A stretch of 64,000 bases of DNA from Arenicola marina (taxonomy: Eukaryota; Annelida; Polychaeta; Arenicolidae), in the NCBI GenBank assembly GCA_964019135.1, contig OZ025257.1, positions 29,061,260 to 29,125,259 of the forward strand, written 5' to 3'. Position numbers and translations under genes: made by a program. Positions 38,801 to 50,800 of the stretch are shown here, in pieces. Each line of letters starts with the position of its first letter. Positions within the stretch are counted from its first letter, which is position 1. The notes under the pieces were generated by a model. It searched no databases. It was not told the DNA's origin and saw nothing but the letters and a program-made list of their open reading frames with translations.

Positions 38801-41800
38801 CCCTGGCATATAGTTTTGCCACGTGTCTTGTACACAGTAACTATGGCACCCTGCCACGTGTCTTATACACAGTAACTATGGCACCCTGCCACGTGTCTTA
38901 TGCACAGTAACTATGGCACCCTGCCACGTGTCTTATACATAGTAACTATGGCACCCTGCCACGTGTCTTATACACAGTAACTATGGCACCCTGCCACGTG
39001 TCTTATACACAGTAACGATGGCACCCTGCCACGTGTCTTATACACAGTAACTATGGCACCCTGCCACGTGTCTTATACACAGTAACTATGACACCCTGCC
39101 ACGTGTCTTCTACACAGTAACTATGGCACTCTGCCACGTGTCTTATACACAGTAACTATGACACCCTGCCACGTGTCTTATACACAGTAACTATGGCACC
39201 CTGCGACGTGTCTTATACACAGTAACTATGGCACCCTGCCACGTGTCTTATACACAGTAACTATGGCACCCTGCCACGTGTCTTATACACAGTAACTATG
39301 ACATCCTGCCACGTGTCTTATACACAGTAACTATGGCACCCTGCCACGTGTTTTGTACACAGTAACTATGGCACACTGCCACGTGTCTTGTACACAGTAA
39401 CTATGGCACACTGCCACGCGTCTTGTACACAGTAACTATGACACCCTGGCATATAGTTTTGCCACGTGTCTTGTACACAGTAACTATGGCACACTGCCAC
39501 GTGTCTTATACACAGTAACTATGACACCCTGGCACATAGTTTTGCCACGTGTCTTGTACACAGTAACTATGGCACATTGCCACGTGTCTTGTACACAGTA
39601 ACTATGACACCCTGCCGCGTGTCTTGTACACAGTAACTCTGGCACGCTGCCACGTGTCTTGTACACCGTAACTATGGAACACTGCCACGTGTCTTGTACA
39701 CAGTAACTATGTCACACTGCCACTGCCACGTGTCTTGTACACTAACTGGCACATTGCCACGTGTCTTGTTCACAGTAACTGTGGCACCCTACCACGTGTC
39801 TTGTACACAGTAACTATAGCACACTGCCACGTGTCTTGTGCACAGTAACTATGACACACTGTCACATGTCTTGTACACCGTAACTATGGCACACTGCCAC
39901 GTGTCTTGTACACAGTAACTATAACACCCTGGCACATAGTTTTGCCACGTGTCTTGTACGCAGTAACTATGGCACACTGCCACGTGTCTTGTACACAGTA
40001 ACTATGACACCCTGGCACATATTTTTGCCACGTGTCTTGTACGCAGTAACTATGGCACATTGCCACGTGTCTTGTACACAGTAACTATGGCACACTGCCA
40101 CGTGTCTTGTACACAGTAACTATGACACCCTGCCACGTATCTACTCAGTAACTATGACACCCTGCCGCGTGTCTTGTACTCTTGTACACAGTAACTATGA
40201 CACCCTGCCACGTGTCTTGTCCACAGTAACTATGTCACACTGCCACGTGTCTTGTAGACAGTAACTATGGCACACTGCCACGTGTCTTGTAGACTAACTA
40301 TGGCACCCTGGCACATGTCTTGTACACAGTAACCATGGCATACTGTCACGTGTCTTATACACAGTAACTATGGCACACTGCCACATGTCTTGTACATGGT
40401 CACTATGTTAATCCTGTCACATGCATTGTCTCGACAAACTGTTAACATCTAAAGACGTAGGACAATATCTCGCATTTCTATTGAAGTGATTATCGGTGTA
40501 CCCTTTGCGTTCTCTTCAGCGGGGATCATCAGATCAGGTATATACTCACACCTTTCAGGCAGTTTTTGACCTTATTCTTCACTCTGCATGTTGTTGGCCG
40601 TTAGTGCATGCTACTTGTTCACACAGTAACACGGTTTGTGATCGCTGGTGTGGCGCCCCGCCTCACTATTGCGTCCGCTTCATTATACCGCCGGCCTCAC
40701 TACGCAGTCCACTCCATGCGCAGTCTAGCCTAGTCGCTTCCTCTCATTGGCCACGTCTTAACTCTGTCTGTGCAGGTCTGCAGTATGGGCCGAGATCATG
40801 GTGTTGCCACTGTGACTCCAGCCATTGGCCTCTATAGACGACGTGTGGGGATTATACTGGGTCCCTTCTTGGTTTGCTTTTAAGCTTTCAATGTAAATCA
40901 ATGCAAGAGGCACATACCTGTTGTTTCGAGCAACGGTGAGGGCTTTCTCCGGTTGGTTGGATTCCGTTCTCCTAACGGCAAACCGAGCATTAATACTACG
41001 CTAAGTAATCAATTGCTTTCAACATGGTCCGGTGTTACCGTAACCTGTGGACTGCCAGTTAATAACAGTCAATGTGTCTGTCGGTTGGTCTAAGCTGGAC
41101 GGAACCCATCGCCCATCTCTATCCTTGATGCTGCAGGTATCAGGCTGTCAATCCCTTTCGGGACATATCTGTACCTGAACCACGATCTTTAGTTATGTCA
41201 GCCAAATGAAAGGCAATGCCACTTTCTTCACGTTCAGTTATTTAAGTTACTCGGTTATGCAATTAAGTAGAACATGGATGGCAATTTGTTTTGTCATTCG
41301 CTTATATATATTAAGGACTTTGGTCCTTGATATATAACATCGTGTACTGGCTTTCGTATCGTCCAGATCTATAAAATGTAATCCCATATTTCACTATTTT
41401 CAGAAAGCACAGACACACCTGCACAATTGATAATACGTGGATACTTTGTATATTCCGCCATAACATCTTAAACGTCTTTCTGGTGGAATATTTTAGTAAG
41501 ATCTTGGACTTAATTATTTCATTATCAGAAACACATGAAAGGATTGATGATCCCAGCTTGAGACAATTCAGTGGGTACTGTGGGAGACACACTGTTACTT
41601 TTATTATGTTTGTGGAACCATTCTTAACATATCGGCTACCTATTGACCTTGTACCGCTGTAGTCTGCACACACTGTTGGTTTGTTTTGGTCCTGAATCCC
41701 CATCCCCAGTACTTATAATATGACTGTGAAACCTCCCTGACATAACTATGTCGTCCTGAAACCATACGGCCAGTACTTACAATATCGCTGTGAAACCTCC

Positions 41801-44800
41801 CTGCCATAACCGTTTGGTCCTGAAACCCTACGGCCAGTACTTACAATATCGCTGTGAAACCTCCCTGACATAACCGTTTGGTCCTGAAACCCTACGGCCA
41901 GTACTTACAATATCGCTGTGAAACCTCCCTGACATAACCGTTTGGTCCTGAAACCCTACGGCCAGTACTTACAATATCGCTGTGAAACCTCCCTGACATA
42001 GCCGTTTGGTCCTGAAACCCTACGGCCAGTACTTACAATATCGCTGTGAAACCTCCCTGACATAACCGTTTGGTCCTGAAACCCTACGGCCAGTACTTAC
42101 AATATCGCTGTGAAACCTCCCTGACATAGCCGTTTGGTCCTGAAACCCTACGGCCAGTACTTACAATATCGCTGTGAAACCTCCCTGACATAACCGTTTG
42201 GTCCTGAAACCCTATGGCCAGTACTTACAATATCGCTGTGAAACCTCCCTGACATAACCGTTTGGTCCTGAAACCCTACGGCCAGTACTTACAATATCGC
42301 TGTGAAACCTCCCTGACATAACCGTTTGGTCCTGAAACCCTACGGCCAGTACTTACAATATCGCTGTGAAACCTCCCTGACATAACCGTTTGGTCCTGAA
42401 ACCCTACGGCCAGTACTTACAATATCGCTGTGAAACCTCCCTGACATAGCCGTTTGGTCCTGAAACCCTACGGCCAGTACTTACAATATCGCTGTGAAAC
42501 CTCCCTGACATAACCGTTTGGTCCTGAAACCCTATGGCCAGTACTTACAATATCGCTGTGAAACCTCCCTGACATAACCGTTTGGTCCTGAAACCCTACG
42601 GCCAGTACTTACAATATCGCTGTGAAACCTCCCTGACATAACCGTTTGGTCCTGAAACCCTACGGCCAGTACTTACAATATCGCTGTGAAACCTCCCTGA
42701 CATAACCGTTTGGTCCTGAAACCCTACGGCCAGTACTTATAACAGCGAGCGCAACCGAGCTCTTAATAATAATAATAATAATAATAATAATGTTTATTAA
42801 GTACTTTAGGCACAACGCCCATGGTACATATGTACAATTTTCGGTTCAAAATTCATATAGATAACGTGCAAATACAAATATATACAAATCTATATCAACT
42901 ACAGCGATGATAAAAATGACTCTCTGATGTTGAATGCTTCGTAAACAAAACTGGCTAGTCATAACAACGTTGTCGTTTTTAAGCGAGCTCTTAAGGTAAC
43001 ATGCAGGCATATTCAAAGTCCATTTCAAGCATAGGCTTAGGACTTTCATTTCGCGTAACAACCCCCATGAGACGTTTTTGGATTCGGAATAAATATCAGC
43101 TGTACATAAATATATTCAAGCAAAGAGAGGTCGAAGCCTATTATGCCATGTCTTTAATAATTAAATCAGCTGCCCGACAAAATTAACGAATAAATTATTC
43201 AATGTTAACACTGGATGTATAGTTCAAATTAAAGTTAATTTATAAGCGACGGGCTAAATGTCTGTTGCCAATCAGAGCGCTCTTGGTGACCGCCCATCGG
43301 CTGCTGTCATAGTGGCGACTTTTTATTTTCTGCCGGGTAATGGCCGCCGCGGGATACGACGTCACAGATTTGCATATGTAACAGTTGACCCACTTAGCCG
43401 AGACCTCGCAGGGCTGCCTTCTGACAAGAATCACGCAATCAGGTGTAAACAGGTCTAAGTCACACTTTGTCGATAGTACGATAAACATGTAATGAGAGTG
43501 AAAGACAAATGTGGTCCGCAGTTGAATTATGCGGATTGGGGGGGGGGCCCCCCTTCCAGACCCTAAATTATATCTGTTCCCCCCCTTTTGCAACATCTGT
43601 GCCCCCGACGGTGATCAAAAAATAATGGAACCCTTGGTCGCAATTTTGTTCAGCCCTTCCCCCCCGGTCGCAAGATTGCATAACTGTGCCCCCCCCCCCC
43701 CAGGGGCGGACCCATCTGGATAGGGGGGGGGGCATGAGCGTATCTAGGAGGGGGGGGGGGGCACAGGGGGCACGTGCCCCCCCTTTCAGACCCTAAAGTA
43801 TATATGTGCCTCCCCCTCTTTTGCAAAATCTGTGCCCCCCACGGTGATCAAAAAATAATGGAACCCTTGGACGAAATTTTGTTCAGCCCTTCCCCCCCGG
43901 TCGCAAGATTGCATAACTGTGCCCCCCTCCCCCCCCCCCCCCCCCCGCTGCCGTCAATTTTTTTGTTGTGCCCCCCCTTTCAAGGATTCCTGCACACGCC
44001 ACTGTGGGGGGGGGGGGGGGCGGGTTCAGAGTCTGCTCAATATGTGCTGGATAGAGGGGGCCGTTTTTGACTTTCATATGTTTAAGGGTAGGGGCCATTC
44101 CTCCTCGGGATAATTCCCCCATGACAACCCCCCTCCCCACCACCCCCACTAGATAAAAACGATACCCATTCAGCACGTTTCCGCTAAAAAAAATCAAAAT
44201 CATGTTCTTTCAATTATTCGCTGCGTCATAGTTAAATAACACATTTTTCTTTAAAAACTGATTTTCAGGAACAATAGTAAGCATAGCCCTCAATAAATAT
44301 ATATATGTTTTTTAATTTAGTCATCGGTACTCACAACCCTACGATCAAACAGTAAGATGCTCCACCACGGCGCCAGTGGGATTCACAATGACTGGCGGCG
44401 TTTGACTGCGCCTGGGTCTAAACTCTTCTCGCCAAAATTGTGCGCCGATCTAATGTTTACTTTGAGTGGAAAAGTTACTTTCATTGGGCTGAGCTTTGGC
44501 TTTGAACGGGACGATAAGTAGGCCTACTGCACAGAGCGGATCCAGTGGGTGGGGAGGGGCGCTACCCGGCCCCGGCCCCCCTTCGAGGGTCGAACTTTAT
44601 ACTATTCAACATATGAAAAGCAAAAGCTGGGCCCTCGAAACTCTCGAAACCGGCCTATCATCCAGTATAGTAGTCCGGCCAAAATAGGGATATACCCAAG
44701 ACAAATTGCAATAGTAATGAAACCTGTTTTTTCTTATTCCTTATGTATCTAGGAGTAGTGTTTCCAAAATCTACCAAAATCTATTCATTGGAAGATATTT

Positions 44801-47800
44801 TTAAGGGGATGGCTTACTTTACCCTATTAACCCCCACAAGAAGCAACGTATTTTTACATAAACGAAATGACAGGAAGGCGAGGCAGTTGAGACCCGCACT
44901 ACGAATTGTGACCTACAATACCCATATTTCCAGTTTGCGTGATAGAGAGTTATTTAAACTGCAAAATACAACAAACATAAATAAAAATATATTGTTTAAA
45001 TTTTATAGGAATCTTCACATTCAGAACATCTTTTTCTGTTTTCCGACTGTCGATCGATGCAGTGTATCTGCATGGCGAGCCGGATGGGTCTCAGGTTTGA
45101 CCGACTTTTTTATACATGGTCCGATATTCGCAATTTAATCGATTGTTGAGGCGTTTCATCCTGATCATATATGAATAAAATATATATGTGGAAGGGGATT
45201 TGGGGGTCTGTCAATGTAAAATTTCATCGGTACAGATGGTACTCAGCAGGATCCAAGGGGGAAGGGATGGGGCGGGGGTTTAAGGAGTTAGGAGAGGGGA
45301 CATACTCTAATTTAGGGGAGGCGAGATTGGGATAGTAGGGAGGGCAGCCACTCCAATTTTGGATGCTGCCCCAAGTTATTGGAGGAAAGACACCCCAATT
45401 TAGTTGTGGTGCGCAAGTTCTGGCAAATTGTAGTACCCCAAGTTCGGGTAGTACCCCAAGTTTCGGGAGGAGAGAGACCCCAAGATAGGGGTGGTACCCC
45501 AAGTTTTGGCAGGAGAGAGACCCTAAGTTATGAAGAGGAAGACAGGAGTTTTGACAGGAGGCACCCCAAGTTATGGGAGGGTAGACATCCCGACTTAGGG
45601 GAGGGGAGGCACCTCAGATTAGGGGAGGGGAGACACCATGCATTAGGAAAAGGGAGGCAACCCAAATTGGGGTGGTACTCCAAGTTGGGAGAGCCGAGAC
45701 ATCCCAAGTTAAAGGAGGGGAAACACCCCAAAATAAGGGACGGGAGACACCCCAAGTATAGGTGGTGCTTCAAGTTTGGGGAGGGGAAATACCACAAGTC
45801 AGGGGAGGGGATACACCCCTAATATAGAGAGAAAAGACACCCCAGGTGTTTAACGTGTACTGCAAGTGTAGAGAGGGGAGGGGCAAGTTATGGGGGGGGG
45901 GGGTAGACACCCCGAATTAGGGGAGAGAAGACACCCCAGGTTGAGGCGGGGAGACACCCAATATTTAGGGAGGGAAGACACCCAATATTCGCGCTGTCCA
46001 GGGATGTGGTGGTGGTGGGGGGGGGGGGGTTGATCATCCACTTCCCTATGAATAAAGTCATCAAGGCAAATTTACTTTAGCCCAAGTTTAGGTCACCATC
46101 ACTGGTGAAAATTTTGTTTCCAGTAAATTACTTTTGACTGAAAATCAGCCTTTTTGGCATGCCATGAGTATCAATCAGTATCTTAAGTTAGAGGGAGTTT
46201 ATTTCAATATATCTATTTACATTTCCTTAGGCTTATTATAAGTCATGCATAGGTATTAAAAAATTATATGTGTTATATATTCAGGATGGTATATGTTAAG
46301 CACTTACCAGGCCTGTCTCTAACTTATCACGGGGTGCCGTTAGAGCCAGGCAGCACTTAATAACTGCATGTCATTTATCCATTTGTTGTCTGTTAATTTA
46401 GCCTAGCGGTAGTTCTATAAGAGAAATTAAAAGTGTTTTCCAAAAAAAGACTGATAGAGTAAAATTGTGCAAAAATTTTGTGCCTGTTTATTTATTTCCA
46501 TTCCCATGTGTAAATACCAATGAACATTGCATTTAAATAAATATATATAATGGCAGTTAATGGATGCTGATAACCTATAGTAAAAGGATTTTCACAGGCA
46601 GTTAGCTTCGTTAGAGTAGTTGTCACATCCAGCTCAGCCAATTACCATGGTTTTATTTCTTATTACTCAATCTAATTGGCTTCCGGCATATCGTGTAAGT
46701 TGCAGAGGTTCTAATTTCATTTAAGGTTTGAAATTCTTTTGGTCTGAGATTTGGTCTAACTACTGCTAACTACATATCTTAAAATTTATTTTGATTTATC
46801 CACCTATGTGGAAATATGACTATATTGTCAATTATTTTATGAACTAGCACACTAGCATGAAATTGTCTTACCAGCTCAATTTACCATATAAACTTGTTTC
46901 TTCAAAACTTTTCATTGCATAATGGGAACATCCCTTTACAATTTCCATGTTTCCTATACATATTTGATCTGACTTTGTAGGCCATATCAAGATTGACAGT
47001 CATTGTCTATATAACATATTCAAATTGTTTAATTACCAGTTGTTTGACACAAAAACACTGTTTAAAATTTTGTCGAAGTGACTATTTTAGCTAGACTCAA
47101 GTTTGACACATATCTGGTAACCAGGGTCACATACCTATGTAGTTAAGTGGTGCTTTATGGAACATTCTGGTCTTGTCATACTGTATCTATGTGACTCAAT
47201 TTTCTTTGTTTACAAAGTCATGCCCCCAACTTATAGGGTTATACTTCTACCATGTAAAGGATATGTCATATCCTAGAAAGATGTGAGATATCTATTCTCC
47301 ATGAAAATATGGACATTTAACTTTTCGTTTACTTTCGAGGTTTCATCGTTTTAGTCTAACTTAGTCTAATTTGGTTCAAGTTGAATATTATCTTGATGGC
47401 GCAATTATGGGGCATTATGATATAATGTAACCATTTAGCGAAAATACTGTTATGGATTCCATATTGTTAACATATGAAGTATATCACACAATCTGCTATT
47501 GACCGTTTGTAGTTTTTGCGAGCCAGCTTTGTTTTATTAATGATCATAGGAGCATACTAAGTATTTTATCATGTAACTATCACTTAAATCTGTGTTGTTA
47601 TTTGAATTAAACATACAGGCCTACATTTTCATTTGCTTTGACATGCAGTTTATGTATATCCACCTCATTACAGACTTAAACACCCATAGTTTTCATTACC
47701 TTTCCCAGTAGCTATGCATTAGTTATGCATTATGAATCCACTTATATTAGCGATCATTATAGACTAGATGAGATGCACTAAAAATCTGCAACTCTTCCCA

Positions 47801-50800
47801 TATTCTTTCTAGATATATCCAGGTAATTCAGACAATCAGTAGGCCAACTTTACTCTAGAACTTTTTCGATCCAAAAATAGTTGCGCTCGCCCTTTTAGGT
47901 TTTACCTATATGACATATTATCACTGTGAAACCTTCCTGACTTAACAATTTGATCCTGAAAACCCTATGGCCAGTACTTATAATGTCACTGTGAAACCTC
48001 CTTGACATAACCATTTGGTCATGAAACCCTATGGCCAGTACTTATAATGTCACTGTGAAACCTCCCTGACATAACCATTTGGTCATGAAACCCTATGGCC
48101 AGTTCTTATAATGTCACTGTGAAACCTTCCTGACTTAACCATTTGGTCCTGAAACCCTATGGCCAGTACTTATAATGTCACTGTGAAACCTCCCTGACAT
48201 AACCATTTGGTCATGAAACCCTATGGCCAGTACTTATAATGTCACTGTGAAACCTCCCTGACATAACCATTTGATCCTGAAACCCTATGGCCAGTACTTA
48301 TAATGTCACTGTGAAACCTCCCTGACATAACCAATTGGTCATGAAACCCTATGGCCAGTACTTATAATGTCACTGTGAAACCTCCCTGACATAACCATTT
48401 GATCCTGAAACCCTATGGCCAGTACTTATAATGTCACTGTGAAACCTCCCTGACATAACCATTTGGTCATGAAACCATAGGCCAGTACTTATAATATCAC
48501 TGTGAAACCTCCCTGACATAACCGTTTGGTCCTGAAACCCTATGGCCAGTACTTATAATATCACTGTGAAACCTCCCTGACATAACCATTTGGTCCTGAA
48601 ACCCTATGGCCAGTACTTATAATATCACTGGGAGATCTCCCTGACATAACCGTTTGGCGCCTTTTCTTATTATACTTATAAGTTTCGTATTTCCTGATTT
48701 ACTTTGGTACCTGCAATTTTGCAATACTGCCTGGATCATACGTTGCATATAAATGTTGAATCATCTCTGGGTCTCATTGTTCATTTTTATTTCAAGCTTT
48801 TAAGTGGCTGGTTACATTTAATGACCACTTAGATTGGTGTTTGCAACAGTTTTATCAGGAAAAATTCAGAAATGTCGTCACAAATATAGCCAGATATAGA
48901 CCTGTCGTCGACCCTAAACTGAGGCCATGTATAGACATATCGTCACATCCTAAACTGAGGCCAGGTATAGACATATCGTCACATCCTAAACTGAGGCTAG
49001 ATATACACATGTCGTCACACCCTGAACTGAGGCCAGATATAGACATGTCGTCATATCCTAAACTGAGGCCAGATATAGACATGTCGTCGCATGCTAAACT
49101 GAGGCCAGTATAGACATATCATCACATCCTAAACTGAAGCCAGGTATAGACATGTCGTCACATCCTAAACTGAGGCCAGATATAGGCATGTCGTCACATC
49201 CTAAACTGAGGCCAGTTATAGACATGTCGTCATATCCTAAACTGAGGCCAGGTATAGACATGTCGTCATATCCTAAACTGATGGCAGATATAGACATGTC
49301 GTCACATCCTAAACTGATGGCAGATATAGACATGTCGTCACATCCTAAACTGATGGCAGATATAGACATGTCGTCACATCCTAAACTGAAGCCAGATATA
49401 GACATGTCGTCATATCCTAAACTGAGACCAGATATAGACATGTCGTCATATCCTAAACTGAGGCCAGGTATAGACATGTCATATCCTAAACTGAGGCCAG
49501 GTATATCCATGTCCTATCCTAAACTGAGGCTAGATACAGACATGTAGTCACAACATTAGCACAGGCCAGACATAGACATGTCATATCCTGAAAACATATC
49601 CGACTATTGAGGTAGTTCTTGGAAGCCTCTAAGAAGAAGACCCGCACCGTACACGCGCTTGATGTGTTTTCCTGTACACCACGGTACTGTGTTGTCCTGT
49701 ACACCAGGGTAATGTGTTGTCCTGTACGCCACGGTACTGTGTTCTGTACACCAGGGTACTGTGTTGTCCTGTACGCCACGGTACTGTGTTGTCCTGTACA
49801 CCAGGGTACTGTATTGTCCTGTACACCAGGGTATTGTGTTGTCCTGTACACCAGGGTACTGTGTTGTCCTGTACACCAGGGTACTGTTTTGTCCTGCACA
49901 CCAGGGTACTGTGTTGTCCTGTACACCAGGGTACTGTGTTGTCCTGTACGCCACGGTACTGTGTTGTCCTCTACACCAGGGTACTGTGTTGCCCCTCCTC
50001 TGATTGCTTAACCTCATGCCAGCCATTTGTGCTATAGCCTGAACGTATTTTTCAGGCAGTCCGTTGATTCAAGGCGAGCTCTACTCTTAGTGTGAATTTA
50101 AAATGTTGCAAATGTTATATATGTGCTTATATGTACAAATGTACATTTGTCATTGATTGCCTGGTCGTTATATCCCTCTGAAATGAGGATATAACTATGG
50201 GGGTATATGTAATGGTAACTGTCATAGTTGTTGCTGAGATGCAGTGCGCATGCGTTTGTCCGCTTTTAGTTTTTATGCCTTTATAGGTTTTGTTATTTAA
50301 TATGCATATGCCATGCACTCGTATAGCCGACTGCCTCTCTATACGCAGAATACTTGGTCTCGCCTAATTGCCAATACGATACTCTATGTCATGTTATGCC
50401 GCCCAATACATTTCGTTAGTCACAACGGCACCCATCCTCCACTGAAACGCAACTACTTGTTATTTGGCGCTCCTACGTTACGTGCTTATCTTTTCTTTCT
50501 TAAGTTACCTATCTTGCCGTGTTAGGATAAGTTCAGCATATAGCTACGACGTTTACGATACGAAAGATAGATAAGTTACTGAATTAAATGCTTAACACTT
50601 GCATGTCTTATATTCTACTTGTCACATTCGGTAGAGTTCGCCCTCTGACCTGGTGACCCAGGTGGCGCTGATCGCCGAGAGTGTCCGGCTGCAGCAGATG
50701 CTGGCTACCTACGGCATTCAGACACAAACCCCACATCAGATCGAACCCATCCAAATATGGCCGCCGGGCGAACTGAGCCGCGCTTACGAGCAGCTCGGAG

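Larger units (their letters stand above)
42745..47890. mobile_element. 5.1 kb insert bounded by 11 bp inverted repeats, splitting the 64 bp array
   Basis: gcgagcgcaac at 42745-42755 and its exact reverse complement gttgcgctcgc at 47880-47890 lie at the two edges where the 64 bp minisatellite stops and resumes. The interior has no transposase or other recognised gene. It contains a short LINE-like fragment, C/G-run repeats, a degenerate array and about 1.9 kb of unique AT-rich sequence (46021-47879). Short inverted ends could be chance, so its status as a transposon is inference. Confidence 0.4.

Noticed and set aside
37140-40430. CRISPR array
   Set aside because: Regular 35 bp period, but the whole unit is repeated with no unique spacers, in a spliced animal gene; it is a minisatellite.
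41311-41703. 130-codon antisense frame
   Set aside because: No recognisable family, no start or splice context, and intronic to PHKB.
44743-45138. 131-codon + strand frame
   Set aside because: AT-rich chance frame; no similarity I recognise and no regulatory context.
48841-50037. Repetitive frames in the 36 bp and 24 bp arrays
   Set aside because: Present in several registers and on both strands at once; repeat artefacts inside PHKB intron 11.
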